40,932 nucleotides of DNA from an archaeon (GCA_021786335.1 JAJYNM010000076.1:1-40932), one strand, 5' to 3'. Shown: positions 16,720 through 26,071, counted from the first letter of the stretch. Notes: generated from the letters alone by a model not told the origin. Numbers and translations are program-made.

Positions 16720-17891
16720 GACTCGAATCCCTTTCTCTCCCCGATAATCTGCACGTCCTTGTCTCCTCTCCCCGATAAGGTGACCACCACGCATTCGTCG
16801 GGCTTCATCGAGGCTGCCAGCTTCATCGCATACGCGACCGCGTGGGCGGACTCGAGGGCCGGAAGTATCCCCTCTTCTTTCGCCAGCAGGTGGAAAGCCT
16901 CGACCGCCTCCTCGTCGTTGGCTGTTACATAGGCGACCCGTTTGGTATCTTTCAGATAGGCGTGCTCAGGGCCGACCCCCGGGTAGTCCAACCCAGCAGC
17001 TATGCTGTGCGTCTGGCCTATCTGCCCATACTCATCCTGCAGGATATACGTCATCATTCCGTGGACCACGCCTATCCTCCCATAGGATAGGGTGGCCGCG
17101 TTGTGGTCCTCCCCAGTTCCGCCAGCCTCGACCCCATACAAGTCCACGTCCCTCTTCCGCAGGAAGGGATAGAATGTCCCAATCGAGTTGCTCCCTCCAC
17201 CGACGCAGGCGACCAGGGCGTCGGGGAAGGCTCCCTGGGCTGACAGTGCCTGCCTCGCAATCTCTCTCCCTATGACACTCTGGAAATCCCTGACTATCAC
17301 CGGGTAAGGATGTGGCCCGACGACGGAGCCGATGAGGTAGTAAGTGTCTGCGAGGTTGGTGACCCAATCCCTAAGCGCTTCGTTGATGGCGTCTTTGAGT
17401 GTCCGCGAGCCAGCATCCACAGGATGGACTTCGGTTCCGAGCAACTCCATCCTGAACACATTGAGCTTCTGCCTTTCCACGTCTTCTGCCCCCATATAGA
17501 CCTCTGACTTCAGGCCGAGGGCAGCACAGGCCATCGCCGTCGCGACTCCATGTTGCCCCGCCCCCGTCTCGGCGATGACCCTTCTCTTCCCCATCCTCTT
17601 CGCCAGCAACCCCTGTCCCAACGTGTTGTTGATTTTGTGCGCCCCCCCGTGCAACAGGTCTTCGCGCTTCAGGTAAATCTTCGCGCCTCCTGCTTTCTTC
17701 GTCATGTTGCCCGCGAAATAGAGTGAGGTAGGTCTCCCGGCGTAGTTCTTCAGGAGCCCGGCCAAATCTGATTTGAACTCATCGTCCGCTCTGAATCGTC
17801 GGTAAGCCTCCTCTAGCTCTTTCACGGCGGCCACGAGCGCCTCAGGGACATACTGCCCGCCGTACCTCCCGAACCTCCCTCCCTCAGGCAA
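16716..17891 (-). CDS. trpB: Tryptophan synthase beta subunit (TrpB1)
   Basis: PLP enzyme joining indole and serine to tryptophan; works as alpha2beta2 with TrpA. The 391-residue protein shows [12 protein letters not shown], the PLP lysine in GGAHKINN (K86), [13 protein letters not shown] and the phosphate-binding GGGSNSIG. Length and motifs fit canonical TrpB1, not the longer TrpB2. The start overlaps trpF by 8 nt. Confidence 0.96.
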   Translation of the reverse strand: MPEGGRFGRYGGQYVPEALVAAVKELEEAYRRFRADDEFKSDLAGLLKNYAGRPTSLYFAGNMTKKAGGAKIYLKREDLLHGGAHKINNTLGQGLLAKRMGKRRVIAETGAGQHGVATAMACAALGLKSEVYMGAEDVERQKLNVFRMELLGTEVHPVDAGSRTLKDAINEALRDWVTNLADTYYLIGSVVGPHPYPVIVRDFQSVIGREIARQALSAQGAFPDALVACVGGGSNSIGTFYPFLRKRDVDLYGVEAGGTGEDHNAATLSYGRIGVVHGMMTYILQDEYGQIGQTHSIAAGLDYPGVGPEHAYLKDTKRVAYVTANDEEAVEAFHLLAKEEGILPALESAHAVAYAMKLAASMKPDECVVVTLSGRGDKDVQIIGERKGFES

Positions 17892-18519
17892 CTTGATGAC
17901 TCCTCACCGTGGCGACGAACGCTTTCACCCTGGATGGATCCTTTACACCTGGGGCTACCTCAACTCCGGACGACACGTCGACGGCGTAAGGATTCACCAT
18001 TGAAATCGCCTCCGCGATATTCTCAGGCTTCAGGCCCCCAGAAAGGATGAAAGGCAGAGGGAAGACAAGATCCCTTAGTTTCCTGCATTCGTCCCAATCT
18101 GAAGCCCGGCCTGTCCCACCAGCGGCTCCTTCCACAAAGGTATCTGCAAGCAGGGCGTCATAACCGACGGCGCTTCCGGCTCCAATCTCATGATTGTCTA
18201 TCAGGTGTGGTAGTATCAGCTTCACTTTCAGTTTCTCCTTCAAAGCTATGGAATCTGGGATACGACCGTAGAGTTGGATGGCCGAAGGCCCAATCCGAAA
18301 GATTTTCTCAATGTTTGACTCCACCACCTCGGCCCGCGCGACCAAGACGGAGTCGACGAACGGGGGCACCCTCCTGATGAGGTCTCCTGCCCGCTCGATG
18401 GAAATATTCCGAGGGGACTCGGCGAAGCCGCTGACGAACCCCACTGCATCGGCGCCAGCCTCAACCGCAATGTCGACGTCCTCTTCCCTAGTCAGCCCGC
18501 ATATCTTGACTCTGGTCAC
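17884..18519 (-). CDS. trpF: Phosphoribosylanthranilate isomerase
   Basis: Amadori rearrangement of phosphoribosylanthranilate. The 211-residue TIM barrel shows the catalytic cysteine in [12 protein letters not shown] (C7), [18 protein letters not shown] and AVDVSSGVE with the catalytic aspartate. The start overlaps the trpC stop (ATGA). Confidence 0.95.
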   Translation of the reverse strand: MTRVKICGLTREEDVDIAVEAGADAVGFVSGFAESPRNISIERAGDLIRRVPPFVDSVLVARAEVVESNIEKIFRIGPSAIQLYGRIPDSIALKEKLKVKLILPHLIDNHEIGAGSAVGYDALLADTFVEGAAGGTGRASDWDECRKLRDLVFPLPFILSGGLKPENIAEAISMVNPYAVDVSSGVEVAPGVKDPSRVKAFVATVRSHQVA

Positions 18520-19316
18520 GGTTTCGCCCTCGACAGGGCCCTGAGGGACCCTGCAGGGTCCCTGGACCTCATCAATTCCGAACCAATCAGGAAGCCGCCA
18601 GCACCTAGGGCCGCCAGAGACTCGACTTGGTCTCTGGTCCTAATACCACTCTCGCAGATTATGGGCTTCACGAAAGGCCCCTTGCGGAGGAGCTCTCTGG
18701 AGACGTCGAGGGAGACTGAAAGATTGCCCAGATTTCTGTTGTTTATCCCGACAATGTCTGCAGCGCTCGAAAGGGCGATGGCAAGCTCGCTTTCGTCATG
18801 CACCTCGACCAATGCCTCCATCCCACTGGCATGAACGCTGGCGAGCATTCTATCCAGTCCGGCTGCGGCGTCTCCATTCTCGAAGATGCCTACAATCAGC
18901 AGGACTGCGTCAGCACCCAGGCGGTCGGCTGCTTCCACCTGTGCTTCGTCCACAAAGATGTCCTTCATCAAGACCGGGATCCCTACAGCCTGCTTGACAA
19001 TCGGGATGTAGTCAAGGCGTCCATCGAAGTGCTCAGGCTCGGTCAAGACGGATATCCCTGACGCCCCGCCCTCTTCGTAGGCTTCGGCCACTTCTCTGAC
19101 GCTTCTCGGTTCAGCGAGCCTCCCATCAACCGGGGAACGAAATTTTACCTCGGCGATGATCGGCGTCCTGCCTTCCCTCCTGAGTGACCTCCTAAGGCTG
19201 AGTCGCTGGCGTCTCTCTTCTGCCCTGACATCGTAATAGCCATTGGCGACCCGAGCCCTGGCCGACACGGCTAGCTGCTCGAGAAAGTTCTCATCTGCTT
19301 GCTGCATGGGCCTCAA
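18516..19316 (-). CDS. trpC: Indole-3-glycerol phosphate synthase
   Basis: Ring closure and decarboxylation to indole-3-glycerol phosphate. The 266-residue TIM barrel shows AEVKFRSPVDG with a catalytic lysine, SVLTEPEHFDG, VLMKDIFVDE, LVEVHDESEL, VGINNRNL and ICESGI. ATG 19316 overlaps the end of trpD by 26 nt; an ATG four codons in is an alternative. Confidence 0.95.
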   Translation of the reverse strand: MRPMQQADENFLEQLAVSARARVANGYYDVRAEERRQRLSLRRSLRREGRTPIIAEVKFRSPVDGRLAEPRSVREVAEAYEEGGASGISVLTEPEHFDGRLDYIPIVKQAVGIPVLMKDIFVDEAQVEAADRLGADAVLLIVGIFENGDAAAGLDRMLASVHASGMEALVEVHDESELAIALSSAADIVGINNRNLGNLSVSLDVSRELLRKGPFVKPIICESGIRTRDQVESLAALGAGGFLIGSELMRSRDPAGSLRALSRAKP

Positions 19317-20346
19317 TCCTCGAAACGTCTCCGCCGCTCCCTTCGACGAGCCTCTTCAACTTAGTAAGCGCGGCGCCGCTTGCCAGCGACTTCCTGGCCA
19401 ACTCGACCCCTCCGGGGAAGTCGTCCGCTCTTCCTGCAACCACCAGCGCCGCGGCGGAGTTCAACAGCACCATGTCAATCAGGGGGGCCATTCTGCCATC
19501 GCCTCCGAGTATAGAGAGCACCGCCCCTGCAGCCTCCTCTGCCCCGCCTACCGCACGGATTTGCGTCCTCGTCTCTCCGACTCCGAAGTCCGATGGAGAC
19601 AGCTCGAGGGTCTCGATCTCGCCTTCCTTGAGCCATGCTGCCAACGTCTTCCCGGACGTCGAAATCTCGTCCATACCCTCCCGCGCATGGACGACCATCG
19701 CCTCCTCGCACCCCAGCATCCTAAGCACGACTGCCACCCTCTCCACCAGATCCGGCGAATACACGCCTACGAGTTGGGTGCTGGCCCCGGCGGGGTTGAT
19801 GAGTGGGCCCATCAGGTTGAACACAGTCTTCATCCCAAGTTCCCTCCTGACTGGAGCGACGTATCTCATAGCAGGATGGAACGTCGGCGCGAACATAAAG
19901 CCGATTCCAAATCTCTCTATGCTCTCCTTCACCGCTGCGGGAGATGCGTCCACGTTGAACCCCAAGCGTTCAAGGACGTCGGCACTGCCGCAACTGCTTG
20001 TGACAGACCTATTACCATGCTTGGCTACCGACACCCCTGCCCCAGCCGCGACGAGAGCAGCGACTGTGCTGACGTTGAAGGTCTTGGCCCTGTCCCCGCC
20101 TGTCCCGCAGGTGTCCACCAGTCTGCCGCTGACTTTGGGGTCTATCCTGACGCTATACTCTCTGAGCGTAGACGCGAACAAGGCGATCTCTTCGGTGGTC
20201 TCTCCTTTCTTCCCAAGCGCCACGAGGAATCCCCCCATCTGCGCTTGGGTCGCCCTCCCCTCGGCGATTTCTCTGACTGTTCCTTCTATCTCGTCCCTGG
20301 TCAGCGGGGCCCCATCAACAATCTTCTGTATGGCCAGCTGAATCAC
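19291..20346 (-). CDS. trpD: Anthranilate phosphoribosyltransferase
   Basis: Transfers phosphoribose from PRPP to anthranilate. The 351-residue protein has the PRPP/Mg loop VDTCGTGGDRAKTFNVST, VAKHGNRSVTSSCGSADVLE, a GIGFMFAPTFHPAM segment and RRELGMKTVFNLMGPLINP. It is free-standing, not fused to TrpG. It overlaps trpG by 4 nt and trpC by 26 nt. Confidence 0.96.
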   Translation of the reverse strand: MIQLAIQKIVDGAPLTRDEIEGTVREIAEGRATQAQMGGFLVALGKKGETTEEIALFASTLREYSVRIDPKVSGRLVDTCGTGGDRAKTFNVSTVAALVAAGAGVSVAKHGNRSVTSSCGSADVLERLGFNVDASPAAVKESIERFGIGFMFAPTFHPAMRYVAPVRRELGMKTVFNLMGPLINPAGASTQLVGVYSPDLVERVAVVLRMLGCEEAMVVHAREGMDEISTSGKTLAAWLKEGEIETLELSPSDFGVGETRTQIRAVGGAEEAAGAVLSILGGDGRMAPLIDMVLLNSAAALVVAGRADDFPGGVELARKSLASGAALTKLKRLVEGSGGDVSRIEAHAASR

Positions 20347-20933
20347 TTTTCGACCCCTTTCTGGACAAAGTTCCTTACAATCTTCATGCCCTCGGGGGTC
20401 ATTATCGACTCAGGATGGAACTGCACTCCCTCGATTGGGTACTGTGAATGCCTCAGGCCCATGATCTCCGCATCGTCTAGGGCCAGGGCGGTAACCTTCA
20501 GCTCAGGAGGGAGCCCCTCCTTCTGTACGACCAGCGAATGATACCTAGTCGCCTGGAGGGGGCTGGCGACCCCCTGCAGCACCCCTTTGCCATCGTGCAC
20601 TATTCTGCTGGTCTTCCCATGCATGATTCTCGACGCCCGGCCGACCTTGGCGCCGAACGCATACCCGATTCCCTGATGCCCCAGACAGACCCCGAGGGTG
20701 GGTACATCCTTGCTGATCCCTCTCAGCACGCTGGTACAGACGCCGAATGATCGTTCGTCCGCAGGACTCCCAGGTCCAGGCGAGACTATGATTCTCTCGG
20801 GAGAGAGCTCCTCGACCTCGTCTATGGTGACCCCGTCGTTCCTTAGGACGAGGGGCTCGGCTCCCAGGGCCCCGACATACTGGGCCAGATTGTAGACGAA
20901 GGAGTCGTAGTTGTCCAATATCAGTACCTTCAT
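20343..20933 (-). CDS. trpG: Anthranilate synthase glutamine amidotransferase subunit
   Basis: Class I glutamine amidotransferase of 196 residues supplying ammonia to TrpE. It shows IIVSPGPGSP, the nucleophile C83 in TLGVCLGHQGIGYAFG, and GVQFHPESIMTPEG with the catalytic His-Glu. The ATG overlaps the trpE stop. It might also serve 4-amino-4-deoxychorismate synthesis, but its place in the operon supports Trp. Confidence 0.95.
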   Translation of the reverse strand: MKVLILDNYDSFVYNLAQYVGALGAEPLVLRNDGVTIDEVEELSPERIIVSPGPGSPADERSFGVCTSVLRGISKDVPTLGVCLGHQGIGYAFGAKVGRASRIMHGKTSRIVHDGKGVLQGVASPLQATRYHSLVVQKEGLPPELKVTALALDDAEIMGLRHSQYPIEGVQFHPESIMTPEGMKIVRNFVQKGVEK

Positions 20934-22327
20934 GCTTTCTTCTCCGCCAGCTCTAGAGCCTCCAGCAGACCTCTCGCCTTCGCCTCGGTTTCATCCCATT
21001 CTTTCTCCGGGGACGAGTCTGCAACGATGCCCGCGCCGGCTTGTATAGAACATGTCCTCCCGCGGGAGACCAGGGTCCGTATAGTTATCGCGAAGTCGGC
21101 GTTTCCATTGAATGAGAAATACCCGACCGCTCCAGCGTAGGGGCCTCTCGTAGACGGTTCGAGCTGCTCGATTATTTCCATGGTCCTGACTTTTGGTGCG
21201 CCAGACACGGTGCCTGCGGGAAAGACCGCTCTCAGGGCGTCATACGAGTCGAGGCCTTCCCTCAACTCGCCGACCACGTGGGAGACCATGTGCTGAACAT
21301 GGCTGAACCGTTCGACCGCCATGAACTCGGGGACTTTGACCGACCCGTACTTTGCAATCTTCCCAATGTCGTTCCTAGCCAGGTCTACGAGCATCACATG
21401 TTCGGCTTTCTCTTTTGGGTCGTCGACGAGCTCTCTCGCGAGCCTCGAGTTCTCTTTGCTGTCAGCCCGCGCAGGACGCGTCCCGGCAATCGGATATGTC
21501 TCCACCCTCCGGTCTTCTACCCTGACCAGCATCTCTGGGCTTGATCCGACGACCTTCGTACCTCCGAACTTGAGGAAGTACATATACGGCGACGGGTTGA
21601 CTCGGCTCAGAGACTCGTAGAACGTTGAAAGCTCCCCTTCTACCTCCACATCGATACGCTTGGAGAGCACAGCCTGGAATATGTCGCCGGCCGAAATGTA
21701 CTCCTTCACTCGAAGGACTCGGTCCTCGAACTCTTGTCTGTTCATGGACAGTCTCGGCTCAGAGGCCCTGACCGCGGTGTCTCCCTCTCCTCTCCCAGCC
21801 GTGGCGAGCACTTCGTTCACCCTATTCTCTCCGAGGGTGTAGTAGTAGGTCTCCCCTCTCACATGGTCGTAGACAACCCCGTCTCTGTAAATCCCAAACT
21901 GCAGGTCTGGAAATTGCGCCTGGACTCCGTCCCTGTGAGGCAGTCTTTCCCAGTATCTCACGGCGTCGTATGATATGTACCCGACTGCGCCTCCAATGAA
22001 CCTGAAGAGTCCACTGACGGAGTCCGGGGGGACGATGCGCCTCAACTCCTTTAACGGGTCCGTAGTCTTGACCCGCTCCTTCGACCCTGTTGCTGCGTGG
22101 GTTACTTCCAGCACGCCTGACTTGGCTTCTACAAGTATCGAAGGCTCAAACCCGATGAATGAATACTCAGCCAGTTTCGAATGGTCGCTGGCAGACTCTA
22201 ACAGGAATGCGTTCTCATATCTGTCCAGAAATCTCGCGAAGAGCTCTCTTGGTCGTTGTGTGAGGTCCAGCTTCTTGGCTGACAGTTCAAGCTCCGAGGC
22301 TACGACAGCAGGGCCAAAGGTGACCAC
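20930..22327 (-). CDS. trpE: Anthranilate synthase component I
   Basis: Makes anthranilate from chorismate; first enzyme of the Trp branch. The 465-residue protein has the N-terminal feedback motif LLES (42-45 from this start), PIAGTRPAR, the FPAGTVSGAPKVR active-site segment and QAGAGIVADSSPEKE. LLES indicates allosteric inhibition by tryptophan. I favour the GTG at 22327: a TATA box at 22357-22366 predicts a transcript start near 22335, and the in-frame TTG at 22354 lies upstream of that. The leader is then only about 8 nt, so this operon has no room for a leader peptide. Confidence 0.93.
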   Translation of the reverse strand: MVTFGPAVVASELELSAKKLDLTQRPRELFARFLDRYENAFLLESASDHSKLAEYSFIGFEPSILVEAKSGVLEVTHAATGSKERVKTTDPLKELRRIVPPDSVSGLFRFIGGAVGYISYDAVRYWERLPHRDGVQAQFPDLQFGIYRDGVVYDHVRGETYYYTLGENRVNEVLATAGRGEGDTAVRASEPRLSMNRQEFEDRVLRVKEYISAGDIFQAVLSKRIDVEVEGELSTFYESLSRVNPSPYMYFLKFGGTKVVGSSPEMLVRVEDRRVETYPIAGTRPARADSKENSRLARELVDDPKEKAEHVMLVDLARNDIGKIAKYGSVKVPEFMAVERFSHVQHMVSHVVGELREGLDSYDALRAVFPAGTVSGAPKVRTMEIIEQLEPSTRGPYAGAVGYFSFNGNADFAITIRTLVSRGRTCSIQAGAGIVADSSPEKEWDETEAKARGLLEALELAEKKA

Positions 22328-22356
22328 CCAATTTCCCTTCCGACTCAGTTTCAAAG

Positions 22357-22366
22357 CGCTTATAGT
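22357..22366 (-). promoter_or_regulatory. TATA box of the trp operon
   Basis: On the minus strand CTATAAGCGC, centred about 26 bp before the predicted transcript start near 22335. It drives trpEGDCFBA with a very short leader. No convincing palindromic operator is visible beside it. Confidence 0.6.
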
Positions 22367-22662
22367 GATTCGTGCTCAGAAAAGTACACAACCAGAGCTA
22401 GCAGGGAGCCCATGGCCGAGATGGACTAGGCGCCTTCAAACTCCTAGAGGAGCTTTCTAGAGCTGATTATGCCGAGAACCTCCTTAAGCCACTCGAGCAT
22501 CACTGGTCGAGAAAGGCACGCAGCTGTTCGACAGCTGACCCACCTGACTGGGCTCACCTTTGGGGGCGTACGTGGACTATGAGCTCAACCAATCGCTTTC
22601 TTAGTGACGGCGTGGACTTTTCAAAGGATGGAGTAGCAACGGTGCTTCCCATGGCGCCTGAG
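22367..22662. other. Intergenic stretch with a possible decayed coding remnant
   Basis: No intact gene. On the minus strand, pieces in more than one frame look protein-like: from an ATG at 22652 SFEKSTPSLRKRLVELIV, later AVEQLRAFLDQ, and from an ATG at 22500 MLEWLKEVLGIISSRKLL. In-frame stops interrupt them. CAGCTG-TTCGA-CAGCTG near 22520 is a small hairpin. This could be a decayed gene, but the signal is weak. Confidence 0.3.
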
Positions 22663-23067
22663 CTAGGCTTGGCCCTCCGGGGCGGCCAGCCTCTCCAACG
22701 CGTGCACGGTCCCCGACCTGAAATGGCCCTCGTTCCAGTTCGAAACGATGCGGAAGGCCCCCTTGAACTTCACGTCCCACACGGCGACCACCTGTCCGCC
22801 GTCCACCATTACAGTCTGCTTCCCAGTGAACGGACCCGACGTGTAGTTGATTGTCAGCCGTCGTTTGGCGTCGTCCTTAGAGATGTCCGCCTCTCCCGAC
22901 CCACCGAATGCGAACTTTATCTTCACGTGGGCCACGCCGTTGTCTTCTTTCACGACCTCGAGGGTTCTGGTTCCGTGCCAGTATTTCGGAATCTCATTGA
23001 TGGCTGACGCTCTCTTCCAGACCTCAGAGGCGTCGACCTCGAACTTCTTCGTCTCCTCGAAACGCAT
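22663..23067 (-). CDS. SRPBCC (START/Bet v1-like) family protein
   Basis: A 134-residue protein beginning MRFEETKKFEVDASEVWKR, the usual N-terminus of SRPBCC ligand-binding proteins (first strand, then helix with Trp), followed by antiparallel strands and a long C-terminal helix (GTVHALERLAAPE). These proteins bind hydrophobic ligands in a cavity; the ligand and role are unknown. I chose ATG 23067 because it matches the family start. The AT-rich stretch near 23091 would then give a leaderless message. It stands alone. Confidence 0.7.
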   Translation of the reverse strand: MRFEETKKFEVDASEVWKRASAINEIPKYWHGTRTLEVVKEDNGVAHVKIKFAFGGSGEADISKDDAKRRLTINYTSGPFTGKQTVMVDGGQVVAVWDVKFKGAFRIVSNWNEGHFRSGTVHALERLAAPEGQA

Positions 23068-23579
23068 GTCGAAGGCAGAGGCGCCCGGATAGAAAAAGTG
23101 AACGCAAACCCACCGAAACAACATTCAGCACTTACAGGTTCCGAGATTGCATTACATCCTGGAACCTGGGTTCTTTTTGGATGTGCTTGGCCGTTGAGGA
23201 CCTGCGAGCAAGAGATCCCGTGAGAAACTCATTTCACCATGTTATCCGTGGACTAATTCAAAAGACTGGTTTGCGGTGAAAGACCGAGTCTCGAATCGCG
23301 GTCTGAGGTGCCCTCGAAGAGAACACACCTCGCTTCGACACCCGCAGGAAACTCGAAGCTCTCCTTGCATCCACAGGCATGCGCAAGGGACACCTAGACG
23401 CCATGGCCAAAGGACACCGAGTTCAAGGAGGTGAGAGGGGTGGACTCAGATTGGACCAGCAGGCTTCGCGACCGACCCTGATGGGAACGACATGATGTTC
23501 GATTAGCACGTCTAGCCTGACCGCACTCGGGGCAAGGGCGTGCCGACAGCGGCACTCGACACAGACTGGTTCTTCCAGA
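23068..23579. other. Long non-coding gap with a hairpin plus T tract and a coding remnant
   Basis: No intact gene in about 500 bases. It holds an 8-bp inverted repeat followed by a T-rich run (23135-23178), a small GACCG/CGGTC repeat near 23283-23304, and, on the + strand from about 23435, a frame reading GFATDPDGNDMMFD and then TAALDTDWFFQTM, interrupted by TAG codons. That resembles the C-terminus of a vicinal-oxygen-chelate (glyoxalase-like) protein. Confidence 0.4.
23135..23178 (+). terminator. Hairpin followed by T-rich run
   Basis: CAGGTTCC 23135-23142 pairs perfectly with GGAACCTG 23161-23168; TTCTTTTT follows at 23171-23178. It reads like a terminator for rightward transcription, yet the adjacent gene runs left and starts at 23067. 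It could instead be an operator-type palindrome for that gene. Confidence 0.4.
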
Positions 23580-24176
23580 CTATGGCAGGGCATAGTCCTC
23601 CCTCCTTCTCCGTCCCCCTATGGCATACCCAAGGGCGAGGCCGAGCAGTGCCCCTCCCACATGGGCCAACCAATCCACGGAGGCGAACAGAAAGCTGCTG
23701 ACCACGAAGACGACAACGAACCAGGCGACCAGGGTGAAATCGACCCTCCTACTTGTCGCCACGTCGAACGATATGACCCCAGCGAGGAGGCCGAAGATCC
23801 CCCCAGACGCTCCGAAGCTCGCTGCATCCGGCCCGGCAGCTAGGCTCATGATGTTGCCTGCGATGGCGGTAAGAACGAAGACCAGGTAATACTGGTTCCT
23901 ACTGTACGCAAGGGTGAAGAAACTATCGAGCCAGACCAATGCCATGGCGTTGAACCCAACGTCGAACACACCCGACAGCGTCGGAGGGGCGACGACCACC
24001 GAGGTGGCAAGCTGCCACACCCATCCCATCGCAACCAGACTGTTGAACTGGAGGAGCAGGTAGGTCAGAGGTACACCGTCCACTCTCACCGATGCGAGGG
24101 CTGTCCCGGCTACCAGGCCCCCGACGACGACGAGGGTCAGGTTTCTTCCCTGTTTGGAGAGTTCCAAGGATGGCAA
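23580..24176 (-). CDS. Rhomboid-family intramembrane serine protease
   Basis: A 198-residue membrane protein with about six hydrophobic segments. The catalytic dyad is visible: serine in FGASGGIFG (S124) and histidine in WLAHVGGALLG (H172, HxxG). Rhomboids cleave transmembrane segments of substrate proteins within the membrane. The tail is strongly basic (GGRRRRED), suggesting a cytoplasmic C-terminus. The TTG start at 24176 leaves a short cytoplasmic N-terminus before the first segment. Substrate unknown. It lies 115 bp downstream of a phosphatase-like gene in the same direction. Confidence 0.82.
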   Translation of the reverse strand: MPSLELSKQGRNLTLVVVGGLVAGTALASVRVDGVPLTYLLLQFNSLVAMGWVWQLATSVVVAPPTLSGVFDVGFNAMALVWLDSFFTLAYSRNQYYLVFVLTAIAGNIMSLAAGPDAASFGASGGIFGLLAGVISFDVATSRRVDFTLVAWFVVVFVVSSFLFASVDWLAHVGGALLGLALGYAIGGRRRREDYALP

Positions 24177-24291
24177 CCCTGCTTGGGCCAGTGTTGAAAA
24201 TCTGTTTCTTCAGGCAGCGAGGTTGGGCTACAGGCGTCAGTAATATGATTCGGGTCATCCCAAGGGGAGGATGGTACTACGCCGAGGCACG

Positions 24292-24720
24292 TCACAGTCT
24301 CTCGAACTTTCCGATTACATCGGAGACCACTTCCTGCACGCGCTCCGTCGTTTCCGCGTGCTCTGCATGCGTCATGCTCACATGGTCTTGGACTCCATAG
24401 GGCAACAGCGTCCTGCACTTCTTGAGGTATGAAGGAACGTGCTCCGTTTCACCGAGATAGACGATTAGGTCTGCTCGCCTGACCATCTCCTCGGTCAACC
24501 GCTTCGACACTGCATCGGAAACGTCTATGCCGACGTCTCTAGTCATGACGACTTCGGGACGCACTTCCACAAGTCGGCGTCCTTCGATGCCCGCATATCT
24601 TGCGGCGACGCCCGCGCTCGAAGCTCTATGTGGGGTTCCACGCCGGTTGAATATTGCTTCGGCCATCCGGTTCCCACAGACGTTCCACACGGGACGAAGA
24701 GCATTTCCAAATTCAGGCAT
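24292..24720 (-). CDS. Low-molecular-weight phosphatase/arsenate reductase-like, damaged P-loop
   Basis: From about residue 18 the 142-residue product follows the LMW tyrosine phosphatase/ArsC fold: MAEAIFNRR, ASSAGVAA, DVSDAVSKRLT, ADLIVYLGE, and an acidic site in QDHVSM. The N-terminus is wrong: the family has a VLFVC-x5-R-S-x-MAEA loop, while here VCGNRMAEA follows directly, so the CX5R motif is missing. One frame over, an ATG at 24704 reads MLFVPCGTSVGT, which looks like the lost loop. An indel, real or a sequencing error, is likely. As it stands the protein should be inactive. Confidence 0.6.
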   Translation of the reverse strand: MPEFGNALRPVWNVCGNRMAEAIFNRRGTPHRASSAGVAARYAGIEGRRLVEVRPEVVMTRDVGIDVSDAVSKRLTEEMVRRADLIVYLGETEHVPSYLKKCRTLLPYGVQDHVSMTHAEHAETTERVQEVVSDVIGKFERL

Positions 24721-25067
24721 CAGTAGTCCCGGTGTAAGATCTCACCTGAACATATCAGAGTGGTCGGGGGCGGCGGAGGACGCACGGCCCGAGTCAACAG
24801 ACACATCTCAACGACAAAAGAACTGGGCGGCAAGCAGCACGAGGTGCGGCCTGACGCTGACGCTCCGAGCGGGCAGGCTTAGGCGGGTTCGAAGGAATCG
24901 GCTCTGCCCACAAAAAGAGGAAGCGAATCGTCTGACCAAGGATAAGAAATGATGGAGGGTCCGGCTCGAGACTTGCTACGAGGGGTGCGCTCGCCACTCC
25001 GTCGTCGGGCCGCGCGATTACATGCTAATGTTCTGCAGGATGAGCCGACCGCAGGCGAGAGACTAGC
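24721..25067. other. Non-coding gap
   Basis: I see no convincing gene, tRNA, repeat or terminator in this stretch between the phosphatase-like gene and the aldo/keto reductase. TATA-like sequence near 24743 could serve the phosphatase-like gene. Confidence 0.4.
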
Positions 25068-26051
25068 CTAGGTGAAACCCACGACCGGCTGCGGGATGTA
25101 GGGCTCCTCCAGTCGCTTCGCCTCTTCGTCCGACAGCTTCACGTCTATCGCACCTACCATCTCCACGAGATGCTCGACTTTTGAGGTGCCGATGATAGGG
25201 GCAGTCACTCCTTTCTTTAGCAGCCACGCGAGAGAAACCTGGTTGGGAGTCGCCCCTTTTTGCTTCGCGAGCTCGACCAACCTCCTACCTATCTCATCAT
25301 TCTGGGGCTTCCCGACATAGCGCGTGTGCCCCATGGAGCCGGGGCTGACCCGCTTGCTGTCCCCTTCCCTGGTCACCAGTTTCCCATTCTCGAGATACTT
25401 TCCTGAGAGTATGCCTCCAGCCGTAGGGCTCCAAGGGATGAGACCGATCCCCTCAGCCTTGCAGAGTGGAATCATCTCCCTCTCTTCCTCACGGTAGAGG
25501 AGGTTGTAGAGGTCTTGCATGGTTGCGAACCGCGCGAACCCCTTCAAATCACTGGTGTAGAGGGCCTTGGCGAACTGCCACGCCCACATGCTGGACGCGC
25601 CGATATAGTGCACTCTCCCCTGTCTGATCAGGTCGGTCATCGCCGAGAGCGTCTCCTCGATGGGCGTCTCGTAGTCCCACCTGTGAATCTGATAGAGGTC
25701 GATGTGGTCGGTCTTCAGCCTCCGAAGCGACTGGCTCACTTGCCACATGATGTGCACCCTCGACAGACCCTGCTGGTTCGGCCCCGGGCCCATCTCTCCG
25801 CGGACCTTGGTGGCCAGCACAGCGTCGTTCCGGCGCCCCTCGAGGAATTCCCCGACTATCTCCTCCGACTTGCCACTCGAGTACACATTTGCGGTGTCGT
25901 AGAAGTTAATCCCAAGGTCCCATGCGCGCGCGAGCACTCGTTTCGCATCCTCGCCTTCGACCTTCCAATCGTCCTCTGTCCCGAAAGACATGCACCCCAG
26001 GCAGATCCGCGACACCTTGAGGCCCGTCTGGCCAAGTCTGACGTACTCCAT
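25068..26051 (-). CDS. Aldo/keto reductase
   Basis: A 327-residue NADPH-dependent aldo/keto reductase with the catalytic tetrad visible: D52 and Y57 in NFYDTANVYSSGKSEE, K82 in LATKVRG and H123 in LYQIHRWD. The cofactor-binding end shows PIIGTSKVEHL. It resembles bacterial YhdN/YajO-type reductases of unknown aldehyde or ketone substrate. The TATA box ctataaac at 26072-26079 predicts a leaderless message from ATG 26051. Confidence 0.88.
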   Translation of the reverse strand: MEYVRLGQTGLKVSRICLGCMSFGTEDDWKVEGEDAKRVLARAWDLGINFYDTANVYSSGKSEEIVGEFLEGRRNDAVLATKVRGEMGPGPNQQGLSRVHIMWQVSQSLRRLKTDHIDLYQIHRWDYETPIEETLSAMTDLIRQGRVHYIGASSMWAWQFAKALYTSDLKGFARFATMQDLYNLLYREEEREMIPLCKAEGIGLIPWSPTAGGILSGKYLENGKLVTREGDSKRVSPGSMGHTRYVGKPQNDEIGRRLVELAKQKGATPNQVSLAWLLKKGVTAPIIGTSKVEHLVEMVGAIDVKLSDEEAKRLEEPYIPQPVVGFT

Positions 26052-26071
26052 GGTCAGAATCAGGGATTCGA

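Noticed and set aside
19243..20541. Long + strand open frame (432 codons) opposite trpD and trpC
   Set aside because: It is the complement of two clearly recognised trp genes; its composition is an artefact of high GC coding sequence and it shows no family pattern.
22367..22420. Short minus-strand ORF (MGSLLALVVYFSEHESL) before trpE as a Trp leader peptide
   Set aside because: It ends at the trp TATA box, upstream of the predicted transcript start, and contains no Trp.
24870..24910. GGTTCGAA sequence as a tRNA T-arm
   Set aside because: The flanks do not form a T stem or acceptor stem; no tRNA could be drawn on either strand.
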